Source of the DNA: Agroathelia rolfsii
Lineage: Eukaryota; Basidiomycota; Agaricomycetes; Amylocorticiales; Amylocorticiaceae
Direction of reading: 5' to 3'
DNA length: 64,000 nucleotides
Assembly (NCBI GenBank): GCA_018343915.1
Contig: JABRWF010000001.1
Coordinates: forward strand, 3,534,001 to 3,598,000
In this document: positions 33,751 through 44,858 of the stretch, piece by piece
How the letters are laid out: each line of letters starts with the position of its first letter
Position numbering within the stretch: the first letter of the stretch is position 1
The notes under the pieces: model-generated
What the model was told of the DNA's origin: nothing
The model's database searches: none
The model's input: only the letters and a program-made list of their open reading frames with translations
Translations under genes and position numbers: made by a program

Positions 33751-35440
33751 ATCCGGTGGTGGCTCGGCGTGTAGGACGTAATAGAAGCATCATAATGTTA
33801 AAGTCTCTCCTCTTTTCCATGGTACGTCTGCGTTTTGGGCAATCGAGGGTGCCGTCGTCAGTGACTCGTGAAGAAAACTTGAGACTGACCTTGTCTCCCT
33901 TTTCCTTCCTCCTTATAGAACCGCCACGATCGTATCTATTTCTGCATCAACATCGTCCCTGTCCCTTTTCGTTAATCATCTTTCCCATGCATGAACACCC
34001 ATGAAAGCACTCTCATCCACCCCATCTCACCCCTGGCTCAAAACATGACAATGCCGCACCTTTTTTTCTCTCTCTCTCTCCTCCTTATCTTGAATACCCA
34101 GCTCGCAGCATCCATCATCAATGGCCTGTTTCCCTCTTTCGTTCTTGTTGCGCGGGATGGCATCGATGCCAGCGATAATGGGCTTTTACATACCTCTTCG
34201 CTCTCGGCATGATCCCCCAAGTATCCATTTATGGATCAGGGCGATGACCATCCGCGTAATGTGTCCCATCACCTTTCGTCTTTTCCTGACGTTTTCCTCC
34301 CATCGCCGCGTTATCTCTCCTTTACCTATATTATATTCGCTTCATTTTACGCTCTTCGCTCCCTCTCTCTCCTCTCGTATTCTGTCTAGTAGTTTATTAT
34401 TTCCGTTTTTTTTTCTTCTTTTTCTTTTTGAGATATATACAAGCCACTCACATATATGTATGTAATTGTTATCGAGCTCGTCCATGGTTTGTTATATCCA
34501 TTCGAGTAATCAACATGTGTATAGTTTTTTCTGCTTTTCTATTTAGGATGTGAAGTGTGCTTTTGATGTCGGAAAAAATGCTCGAGACAGAGTCCCCGGA
34601 AACAAGAGGCCACCGGGCTGAAGCCGAGTCTATATCCGTTCTCAGCGCGGACCGCTCTCTCTTTCTCACTAGATGTTCATTTGTAACTTGTCTGCCAGCG
34701 GGATCGAGGAACGAAAAGAATTAACTGCTAGTGCAGACTCAGATCTTCACCCCAGTACTTGTTCCGAATAAGCCCAAGCTGGTCAGGTTCGAGTATTAAT
34801 AACAACGTATAGCATTGACCAGTCAGCCAGAGTGAAGAAGACAAGACACGAAGGCCATTGACGAGGATGATGGCGGGGAACAACCCAGGGCGACGCTGAT
34901 GGGTGAGGAGGGGTGATTATATATAACAGCAATGTTACCCTTGGCTGCTGATTTTATATGTCTTTTCTTTCTCTTTCCACTCTCGTTCCCCTCTCGTTCT
35001 CGCTCTCTCTCTGTGGTCTCTTTGGCCCTGGCCCAGGCCTGCAGCCCCAGCCAGCCCCCGGGCGATCTGGGCCCTCCATCTCACTTTTTGGAGCTCTGAT
35101 TGGCTGAGCGCTGTACAGCCACGCCGCGCGCTGCCTTTTCTCGGTGATTCATGGCTGTTTACGTAAACCTATCCCACTTGTTTCCGTTTTTGTGCCGTGG
35201 GCCACGCGTGTGAGCCCATGGGCCCATCGACAACCCGGCGTTTTGCGGGACTGTTGTGGGTATTTTGGTTTCACTTTTTGTGGGGATAGATGCGTGAGGA
35301 ATGCAGTTACAGATTGCGCAATGTTTACAAACAAGGTTAAAATAAACAAATAATGACGTGTGATAAGGTTGGTACAAATGTGAAAATCAGCGACCACAAT
35401 AATAATCTCTTCACTGAAAGCAGAAGAAGAAGGTAGATAT
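33751..35440. other. Gene-free region, CT-rich
   Basis: No supported gene. 34918-34930 holds a TATATATAA-like box, followed at 34960-35015 by a strong CT tract, the form of a fungal core promoter facing right. Yet no credible coding frame follows before the small gene on the other strand. A non-coding transcript is possible. Confidence 0.4.
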
Positions 35441-35698
35441 TCATGTCCGTTCGATAAATTCTCCTTGACCATCATCGTGGAGGACAAAAACTTGTTTGGG
35501 TCTCACCCATGGCGCTGCGTCTTCCTCGTTTACCACGGGTGATGGAGGGCCTTTCGGGCGTTGTTGATTTAGGTGGTTTTGTTGCTCCCTGTTCATAGTG
35601 CCAAAACGATACCGACGCTGTTGAGCTTTTGAGTGGGACAGCACACTATAGGCTTTTTCATTGTCTATGGCTGGATTTTTGCTAGACACGCAACCCAT
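35441..35698 (-). CDS. 85-residue protein with MGCVSSK acylation signal
   Basis: One exon encodes 85 residues starting MGCVSSKNPAIDNEKAY. Gly2 with Ser6 and Lys7 fits the N-myristoylation consensus, and Cys3 is placed for palmitoylation, as in dually acylated signalling proteins. The rest is hydrophilic and probably disordered: QQRRYRFGTMNREQQNHLNQ, then RPKGPPSPVV, and a C-terminal PWVRPKQVFVLHDDGQGEF. No known domain is visible. The likely role is a small membrane-anchored adaptor, but this rests only on the N-terminal signal. It is too short for many annotation pipelines. Confidence 0.65.
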   Translation of the reverse strand: MGCVSSKNPAIDNEKAYSVLSHSKAQQRRYRFGTMNREQQNHLNQQRPKGPPSPVVNEEDAAPWVRPKQVFVLHDDGQGEFIERT

Positions 35699-36327
35699 GA
35701 TGCTCGAGTGTAGAGATCTGTGACGCCTGCTGTTGAGTGTTAGCTATAGTCTCGAAACATAATATCATATTTACGGTGTACGTGTGACTGAATCTGAGTC
35801 TCAAAGATCAAAGGATGAGAATGATAGCAGCCCGAGTGGATGCCAATTCCAAGTATCAAGGCAGAGGATGGGCAAGGACTGGTGCCATAACTTGAATACT
35901 ACGAGGCCCACTTATCATGAGGGTTTTTGAGTTTGATCTCAGGCTGATTGAAGAGTCTCCAGCTATGATGAGATCGCGACGGTCGTAAGCCAAGTAATAA
36001 TCAATCACCATTTGATGACTAAAGGGCTGATCATTATATTATAAAGCATGAACTGCAATTGAACAACATGGCGATATTTGCGAGTGGATGGGCTAGCGGT
36101 TTAGATGAATAATAACTATTGTTGTTGGCGGTGAACCCACGAATGACGTGATGGAAGTGACGAGAAGGATCGGGGCGGAATCTTCCGCCGCCGGCTGCAT
36201 GACGCATTGGATTACCGGCCATTGGCCTCTTCCTCATCCGACTACTTATTGCACTCGTCCACACCTCATCCATATTCTACAATCGTCTCTGACCCTCTAG
36301 CTATTTCATCACCAGTCAAAAATAAAG
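35699..36327. other. Divergent intergenic region (small acylated protein / GHITM)
   Basis: Holds both promoters. The open frame on the minus strand at 36034-36273 has no family features and was not called. Confidence 0.4.
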
Positions 36328-37767
36328 ATGCTCTCTCTGGCTTCATCTTCTGCACGCCCGGCGCTAAGGCTTTCAGCATTCGCCGCTCGATCATATCCTG
36401 CTAGTGCTCGTGCATCACTTGGATCCACACCAAACACTCTGCGTTCGTTCAGCCTTTTCACTCCAAGAGGCACTTTCAAGGCATCACCTTCGTCCTTGCA
36501 GTCTGCATGGCAGATACAGCCTTTGTGGATAAAAAATGCGTCGCGCGGGTTCATGACGGACACCGCTGCAGTCAGGCCGGGTACTAACCAACAGGCGTGG
36601 AAGCGATTTGGAATCACAGCAGCAAGTATTCTATATACCCAGAAAAGATCCTCATTCTAACCTTACGAATATAGGCTGCCGTGGCTGGAAGTGTCGTTCT
36701 CGTACAAGGCTTCCTCAACCGTGAGACACGCGATAGTCTCACGCCTGCTGAACAGAGTTATCTCCATGAAAGCTTTATGTATACCGGCGGCGGTCTTGCT
36801 CTGACTGCTCTCGCGGCACGCACCATGTTCCGCTCGGGTGTTGCATTCAGAGTCATGTCTGCTAATCCTTGTGCGTAAACCGTCGTTTAATGTTTATTTT
36901 TTGATTCGTTTCTGACTCATCGGATCACAGGGGTCGTTCTTGGCGTTAGCCTTGTAGGCAGCATCGGCTCGATGTTGGGTGTTTATTACACACCACCTGA
37001 GAAGCCAATTCAGAAGCACATGTTCTGGCTGGTTAGTCATCCCTTTATTATCTTAAATATTTGCATTTGAATTGCTGATTAACTACATGCCTTGGTTATT
37101 AGGCCTTCAACGCATGCCAAGCGGCAACACTCAGTCCTCTGTTCTTCCTGAACCCTGCTCTGCTCTCGCGTGCCGCTCTATATACCTGCGGTGTTGTCGG
37201 CTCTCTGAGTTATGTTGGTGCTACAGCTAGGTAAGTCTTAACATGCCCAACACATCTCGCTGTGCATGTCTCAGTTGCTAATTGGCGTTGTCTCTACTAG
37301 GAATGACAAATTCCTCTACATGGGTGGCCCCCTCCTCGCCGGCGTAACCGTCGTCGCACTCAGCTCACTGGCCCCAATGGCATTGCCCCTCGGCATGCGC
37401 GGCCTTGCTATCACAGAGGCCATCTCACTCTACGGTGGCCTTGCTGTCTTTGGTGGTTTCGTTCTTTATGAGTGCGTTTCCGTCTATAACCCTACTTGTG
37501 CTAAACAAAACTCGACGATTAATGTTTTCTTCTTCTTCATACAGTGTTCAAAAAATTCTCCATCACGCACGCCTGGCGGAACAGGGCCGTATCCCACGCG
37601 ATACTTTGAAGGAGAGCATTTCGCTTGAGCTGGATATGATCAACATCTTGTATGTATTATGTTTTTCTATTGGAGCTACAATATCATGTGTTTCTGACTA
37701 TTATATATATATATATAGCATCCGTATGGTTCAGATCTTGGCCATGCAAGGTAACAGGAAGAAGTAA
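36328..37767 (+). CDS. GHITM/MICS1-like mitochondrial inner membrane protein (Bax inhibitor family)
   Basis: Seven exons (36328-36621, 36675-36870, 36931-37031, 37103-37230, 37301-37471, 37545-37649, 37719-37767) join to 347 residues. The first 75 residues are rich in Arg, Ser and Ala without acids, a mitochondrial presequence. ETRDSLTPAEQSYLHESFMY then leads into seven helices; the last loops contain MLGVYYTPPEKPIQKHM and FVLYDVQKILHHARLAE with the downstream DMINIFIRMVQILA, all diagnostic of the GHITM branch. GHITM/MICS1 sits in the inner mitochondrial membrane and is linked to cristae organisation, cytochrome c retention and calcium/proton exchange. The first intron (36622-36674) has a GC donor (GCA|GCAAGT). 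Using the nearby GT instead breaks the frame. Confidence 0.9.
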
Positions 37768-38101
37768 ATAGGTGCAAAAAGGACTTGTCTTGCTTTATCC
37801 TTACTCGAATTCATAGTTTCATGTGTATCTACTAGGCCTCACCACTCATTCATGTGTATTATATCATTCCAAAAAATCTATTTCCATTCGTAAAATAGGC
37901 GAAAAAGGACAAAAGGAGATGCCTTCGACATGCAAATCAGTATGAATGAATGATGAAATTCGTGTTCATCATGCTATATGAGTATGAGGATGACTAATAA
38001 GCATGAGCAGTACGGCCATACATCGTACACCGCGGCGCGTGTAAAACAGCCACATTACCAACCCATTATTCATCCATCCATTCATCCATCCGTCTCAAAA
38101 A
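37768..38101. other. Intergenic, convergent gene ends
   Basis: Between the stops of GHITM (+) and SLY1 (-). It contains the two 3' ends; a short (CATC)n-like run CCATCCATTCATCCATCC sits near 38075. Confidence 0.5.
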
Positions 38102-40747
38102 TCAAACAGCACTCTTCCCCAAGCTCTCCAAAATACCCAAAAATCCTCCAGGGTCAACAATCTCCGTCCCTCCATACGTCACCTTCTTACCCGTCTTGGC
38201 CGCCCACTCCGTCAGGTTTCCATACTCGACATAGCCCGCCCCGCCGACGACAAACACGATCCCTTCCATAAACGCCATCCGTCTCGCGCGTGGCGGCGTC
38301 GCTGCCCCTCCTCCGGCACCAACACCGGTGCTGAACGCAGAGCCACTAGAGGCCTTGGGCGCGCGCGGGTCAAGAAAGAGGTAGTCGTCCGTCTCCGCCA
38401 AGGACTGGTTCGAGGCCGCAGAGGAATCCATGAGTGCCTCGGTCAGGCGCGTGACGGGCAGGGATTTGTTAGTGGGGAGGAAGTTGCGTACGCCCGAGAT
38501 GAGGTTTTCCAGGCCGCCTTCTTTCAGGCGGTCGGTGAGCTGTATAATTGATTTTTTTATCATTATAGTTCTTCCAGGTGGGAGGATAACGGGAACGAGT
38601 GAGGAAAAAAAATAATTATGAAAGCTTACCTTGTTCCCAAGTGCACTGAACCCTTTGAATAACTCTCCACCCTGACCTGCCACACCGCCCACACCCCCAC
38701 CACCAAGGACGGGTGTTGCCGTACCGCCCGTAGAGGCAGACATCGTCATTCGCGTGATCTCGCGCGTGCGCCGGACGTACTCAAACGCAGCGACGTCGGC
38801 GCCGCACGCTTTGAGCTCTTTCTCTAGCTCGGCAATATCATCCTTGGAGAGCGCATTGTCGGCCGAGGAGAGGTAGAAGATGAGCACGAGCCGGAGCTTA
38901 TCCTGGGGTGTGAAGTCGCCGTCGGCGCGCGTGGCACGTAGGGTCTCAAGGATGGTGGATAGGGTCTGTAGGGAATGTATGTTTAGCAGGGATATAAGGA
39001 AGGGAGAAAGGAGTTGATGGACCTGCTTTCCGATGGCTTCTTCAGTACTGAAGAGCTCGTCCAGACCACGACGCTTGATCTGCTCCAGCAAAGCCGTTGC
39101 GATATTCATATGGGTGTCCAAAGTCGCCTTGCGGGCCTGAAGCTCTGGGAGTTGCGTAATGGCGGTTTTTAGGTGTGCAGCATTCGCGCTGAGATCACTA
39201 AATTATTCCGTGTAGTCACAAGAGTTGAGCTAACAGTATCAGCTAGGAAGAGAAGAAGAAAAAACTCAACAGTTGGCTAACATCATTCACATCGCTCACA
39301 CCTGTTGCCTGCGTGATCTTCGCCGCGTCCTCCTTGTACTTGTTCAGCTCGGTATCGATCTCGTCCGCCACCTGTGGGAACGGCTGCGACGCGTTGCGGG
39401 CCCAGAAGAAGTCCTTGGCATCAAGATCGTATGCTTTTTTCTGTTGCATCGGACCCGCGCCCGGAACGGTGACACGGTTGAGCTTGATGTCGAGGCAGTC
39501 GGAGACAAGGGCCTGATATGTCCACCCATGGGATAGCATCGAGACGAGGTCGACATTTCGATCGAGGATCAAGAGTACTGAAATTTGGAGAGACATCTTT
39601 AGGTGAGTACACAGAAAGCAGAGAAGGACAGCTTACATGGCCGTTGCAAATTTGCAAGGGCATTGTCCGGCGAAGGAGATGTCCATGAGCCCTGCGGTGA
39701 ACGTGATGCAGACAGAATCGCGTCTCGAATCTTGGTCTCGAGTTTGCGGGCAACCATCTCGGCTGCGTTATTGCGTTGTGCTCTGATAATCGGTACCTGA
39801 CCTAACCAGTTATCACATAATGAGACGTCGATCGTGCATATGTAGGATGCAATATGCGCCACTGACCCATGGTAGCTACAGCACTGTACAGTCCACTGGC
39901 GATCCGTTCAGTCTCTTCCTCGATCTGTTGCTCCGTAGATGAAGGGGAGTTCAGTAATGTGTACGAATGCCGTGGTTGCGATGGCTGGGACGACCCAGGT
40001 TGTCCCGGTGATGATTGTACAGGAGGGGGCTGCGGTGGTGATAGCAAGGAAAACAGCGAGGGCGAAGGCGCAATGAAGGAAAGATATTGATCTAAAACCT
40101 ATCCTGTGTAAGTCAGGGTATGTCCCTCGTCAAGTGCATTGGAAAGCGTACTTGCTGAACAAGGTCGCCTGTCCCGTCTCGCGCTACTGACGCCGCCAGC
40201 TCTTCAAGAAGGGGTCTTGATAACGGTTCGACAAAGTTCAGGTGGAACGATTCGTATAGGCATGCTTCCAAATCTTGGGCGATCCGTTGGATATTGGTGA
40301 GTGTGGGGGAGACAAAGTAGACGGCAGGGACATCTGGAAGTGCTGGTCGTTTGGAATGTAGTTGACTACAAGGCATGATTGAGTCTTAAAGCAGGTTTTA
40401 ATACATTAAACGCTCCATACACATGTAGAGTGACACCGACGTCTCTCAAGTCTTGTACACGTAGAACAGTAGCTAGAACGTCTTGTGTCTGTTGATCGAG
40501 CACAAGAACCTTCCACACCAGAGGTCCCGAGGGTTTTGCAATGGTACTCGTCTTGCTGCCCTTCTGGGGTGTACCAGGTATAGGATTCTCTACAATTTCA
40601 TTGAGATTCAGTAGTTGAAGCAAGGCATTCGTTTGTGCCTGTTGCAGCGTCTGAGAAGTGATAGTAACCGCCTAGTTGCAATTTAGCAAGCATATATAAG
40701 ACTTGATGTGTCATTCTAGGCGATACCTTGGCTGCGATGTTGGACAT
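38102..40747 (-). CDS. SLY1: SLY1, Sec1/Munc18 protein of ER-Golgi fusion
   Basis: Nine exons (40747-40727, 40671-40421, 40365-40152, 40098-39867, 39801-39637, 39577-39271, 39197-39023, 38965-38630, 38539-38102) join to 712 residues. The order is that of an SM protein: [14 protein letters not shown] with [15 protein letters not shown], then [20 protein letters not shown], the [20 protein letters not shown] core, [16 protein letters not shown], and the C-terminal VYFVGG-type strand [16 protein letters not shown]. The long Sly1 loop and DVNDVSQ segment favour SLY1 over SEC1 or VPS45. SLY1 binds the syntaxin Sed5 and promotes SNARE assembly in ER-Golgi transport. The first coding exon is only 21 nt. 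Confidence 0.92.
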
Positions 40748-41157
40748 GGCCTTGTATTCACAGGCACATACGACGGTGTAATGATCCTACAACCACTTGA
40801 ATGCTGAGAACCACGTTGCGCTAACACTGGCAGGCTAATGCGCACAGCCACAGCCACAGCTTATGCTGCGATTTTGAATTATCTTTTCCAACCTTCATAC
40901 ATCCAAGTCGTGTACTACTAGCATACATGAGTTGTCCTGCTCTGGCCTCCCTTATCTCACATGCTCTCTAGGCCCCTAATTTAGCACATCTAGGTTATAT
41001 CTCAGCTCTACCTCACGAGATCTGTCTCCATACCATGATTCATGTCTTAATCATATTTCCCCAAAAGAAGCAACAACTGATAAGACGCTATTGATATCTC
41101 AGCAAAGAGGCCTTTGATCCCACATACAACGTCCTTTCATACCACTGTTATCTCATC
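40748..41157. promoter_or_regulatory. Divergent promoter region (SLY1 / amidase 1)
   Basis: 410 bases separate the two start codons. No conserved element can be defined with confidence. Confidence 0.4.
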
Positions 41158-43248
41158 ATGTCCGCTTTCCAGTCCACTGAAATCACTCCTTCACAACTCT
41201 CATGGGAAAGCGTGAGTGAACGCAAGAAGGCGCTGCAACAGTCTATTCTCGAGCGCTTCCCAGACTGGCGTCTATCCCAACTGCCCTCTCATGATGTGCT
41301 GGACGTCACCACAATTGTGCTATCCAGACTATCAGACCGAGAGCGCCAAATTGTTACGTATGATGCTGTGGATCTCGTGGAACGTATCAAAAAGCGCCAA
41401 TACACTGCCGTCGAAGTTCTCACGGCGTTCTGCAAAGTCGCAACGGCGGCTCATGAGACTACTAACTGCCTTACGGAGATCTTCTTCGAAGATGGCCTGA
41501 AGTGTGCCGAAGAGCTGGATAGGTATCTTGAAGTTACAGGCCAGGTCGTAGGACCACTCCATGGCCTTCCCATTTCCTTAAAGGACCACATCTCTGTCAA
41601 AGGGTATTTCATGACGGCAGGATACACAAAATGGGTGTCTAATGGACCTGCGGATCGGGATGCGCCTCTCATAGCCCAGTTACGCAGAGCCGGGGCAGTG
41701 TTTTACGTCAAGACAAATGTTCCCCAGACAATGATGGTTTGTGAATTGGATGCCGACTGTTCTAAATTTTGTTATGATCTAATAAGAGCTTGGTTACAGT
41801 CGCTGGAATGCAATAATAACGTATTTGGAAGAACAGTTAATCCATATAACAGAAGTCTGACCTCCGGGGGTAGTTCTGGAGGAGAAGGTGCCCTCGTTGC
41901 TTGTCATGGCAGTCCACTTGGGCTTGTGAGAATATTTTTCTATGGTTGAATTTGGATTAGGATACTGACTATGAAGTGACAGGGCACTGACATTGGCGGT
42001 AGCATCGTGAGTTTGCTTAGCCCTTGCATGGCTTTGGCGTCTGATTCGGGAATACAAAGCGTGCTCCAAGTGCTTACTGCGGAATTTATGGGTTAAAATC
42101 TTCTGTGGGGAGGCTGCCTAAGGATGGGTTAAACGCAACAATTTCGGGAAACGACTATGTGATGAGTGTTTTGGGTCCTATGACTTCATCTGCTCGTTCT
42201 CTTGCTCTCTATGCACAAGTACTACTAGAAGACGAACCATGGCTTACAGAGCCCTTTGTGTTACCCATGCCGTGGCAGCAGTCCGTCATTGATAGCTATG
42301 ACGGTTCACGCAAAATTTCAGTCGCGATTTTATGGTGAGTTCTCGAAAACTTAAAGAGCTAATAAAGCTGAATATTAAACTCGTGAAAAGGGACGATGGT
42401 GTTGTTGCCCCCCATCCTCCTATCTATGACGCCTTGCGCAAACTGAAACAGGTCCTCATCGCTTCTGGGCATGATGTGGTTGATTGGGAACCTGTGGATC
42501 ATCAGGGAGCATGGGATCTTATTGTACGTCTCGCATCTCATGCTCTTTACGCTATCCAGGCTCATTTATTAAATTGTAAAGACATCACTTTATTTCCCTG
42601 AAGGCGGAGAAGTTTACAAGAACGTCATATGTGGTATTGAACCTGTTACTGAACCCATGACGCCTCAAACAGAATGGATTTTGTCTCATGCCCCCAATGG
42701 CGGCAAAGGGCTCTCGATCCAGGAAGGTTTCAAACTCAATACGGCTCGTGAGGCGTTCCGCACAAAAATTGCCAAACATTGGAATAACACCAGTAAGAGG
42801 ACCGCTTCGGGAAAGCCTGTGGATGTTATCCTTTGCCCAGCGTAAGTGGAATCTTCCTGTACTCATGATAAGCGTTGGTAATATCTTACATCTCCGCAGT
42901 ACTCCTACTCTGGCGCCACCTCATGATACTACTCGATGGTGGAGCTATACGTAAGTTACAAATGACTGTTTTCTGAGTCAAACTACTAACAAGCGGTATA
43001 GTTCATACTGGAACCTTCTGGACTATTCTTCAGTAGTTTTTCCCGTTGGCCGACTAACGCCTGAAATCCTCTTAACTACCAGTGCACATCCGAGGCATCC
43101 GGCCCGTAACGATATCGAGGAATTCATCAACGCTCAATGGAACCACGAAACGTATACAGGTGCCCCAATTAATCTGCAAATAGTGGGTAGGCGTCTTCAG
43201 GAAGAAAAGGTACTGGGTGTTCTTAACATCTTGGAGGGATTGCTATAA
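41158..43248 (+). CDS. Amidase (amidase signature family, acetamidase/FAAH-like), copy 1
   Basis: Eight exons (41158-41736, 41800-41925, 41983-42006, 42060-42334, 42391-42523, 42582-42841, 42900-42950, 43002-43248) join to 564 residues. The catalytic triad is visible: Lys in HGLPISLKDHISVKG, the bridging Ser in SGGSSGGEGAL, and the nucleophile Ser in GTDIGGSI, 24 residues after the bridging Ser as in FAAH. The nucleophile motif occupies a 24-nt exon by itself. The AS family hydrolyses amides; fungal relatives include acetamidases and fatty-acid amide hydrolases. The N-terminal RKKALQQSILERFPDWRL block is typical of the fungal acetamidase group. The substrate is not predictable. This is the first of three tandem copies on one strand. 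Confidence 0.9.
41983..42006 (+). other. 24-nt micro-exon carrying the amidase nucleophile
   Basis: Flanked by complete introns (41926-41982 and 42007-42059), it encodes exactly GTDIGGSI. The same eight-codon exon recurs in copies 2 (45674-45697) and 3 (48710-48733, ending in Val). Confidence 0.85.
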
Positions 43249-44858
43249 GTATAGAGATGCATTATTGGCATAAACAAAGACGTCGACGCTGTCATACTGG
43301 TTATAAGCTGTATTGCCATGATGCTATTGAAAAAGGTATTAATAAACTTGTGTGTTGTAATATGAGTAATACTATATATATTATTATGAACCTTTATGGC
43401 ACCAACCACTTGTAGAGGGTTTAACACGTTTTACTTAGAAGGGGAAATGTTTTTCAGAAGATTGAATCACAATGTCTGCAATCGGCGGACGAAGGTTGAG
43501 CCTTTCCGAGGTATTTAGGTTAAAATAGATAGCTCTCATGAGGAAACGTCTGTTCGCTGATACTCTCCCCGTATAGCAATTTGCCGGTAGAAGACGAGCT
43601 CAAACCATTCTAAGAAGGTCCCCGTCAGCGGTTTATGGTAGGGGCAACTCCATTCCCCCTCTTAACTGATATTGTCTCGGCGTTACCCATCAGTATTGTT
43701 TTATAGAGGTACGACTGTGTGCCATTATCTAAGTACAGAGCCATTGCATCATTGATGCATATAGCTTGAAAGTGTGAAATCTTGATATCAACTAATCAAG
43801 ACAAGTTTCAAATAGCGGAGATGATGACTCGGATGGTGCCGGCGGCGCCAGTGGTGGTAGAGCAATTGACCTGAGTAACGCTCAAAAAACCAATTCAAAA
43901 TAGATTCAGTTGTTGATAAGACAAGTTAAATCACATCTGAATCAGTTAAGCGGACTGAAGTCCTTTGGCAGAAAAACTTCAGATGGCGACAGTGTCCAGA
44001 AGCATGTAGGCGTTATGACAGGCAGAAACGGGAGATGGCAATGCAGTTATTGGACATAAAATACTATTGGAAGCCTCCAGCCTGAGAGACACATAAACAT
44101 GGGCAGGCAGCAGCCCGAGTTAACAGTCGGCAACGCAGCCAAAATGTATAATTTTTTCCTCCGTGCAGGGCACAGATTCCCGCCATTATCCATAGAAAAG
44201 CAAGATAACCCCTTGTATACGTGCGCCTAATTGCGACAATAAGGGATAAATAAACATGCATACGAAAAAAATATCAGCATATAACAGATGCCACAGGGGT
44301 CTAGGCAACCGTAATATAGGTAGCTAAGACTCGGAATCAGCACATGACATCATTATCATGATACAACGAAAGTCACTGGCAGTGAAATATTAAATAATAG
44401 CTAATCCGAATAGTGTGCTGGTGAATGGTAAGAATATTGATTCAATCAAACATAAATTTGATGAGAAGCGACACATATCAGCAAATTCAATTAGAATTCA
44501 GTTTCAATTAAATGTAATGGGATGGGGTTGACTCATTCATCTTTATGGTAATAAAGTTCCCAAAACGGGGAAAGAAATAATGTCGATGCACGTCCATTAC
44601 AACGGCCCAAATTGGCCAAGCACCTTTCTCCTTTAGTTTACATGATCTCCTTCCATCCAAAAGGCGGTACTGTCAAAATATCTAGTGCCAAGCAAACCGG
44701 TAAAATGCTAACACTAGGATACCACAATTGCATTATAAGAGTCTAAGTTTTCTATCATAATAGTCTTGAGTATCTGAGTGCTCTTAAAAGCTTGGTATAG
44801 AGGCTCAGAGTATTGTAGCCCTTTCCTACACTAAGCTACAGATCTCCATTACCCTTGC
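43249..44858. other. Intergenic between amidases 1 and 2
   Basis: 1.6 kb with no supported gene, unusually long for this gene-dense part. It shows no obvious transposon ends or amidase remnants. Confidence 0.45.

Noticed and set aside
33991..34465. Overlapping open frames rich in Leu, Phe and Ser
   Set aside because: Caused by CT-rich DNA; no start context, motif or splice pattern.
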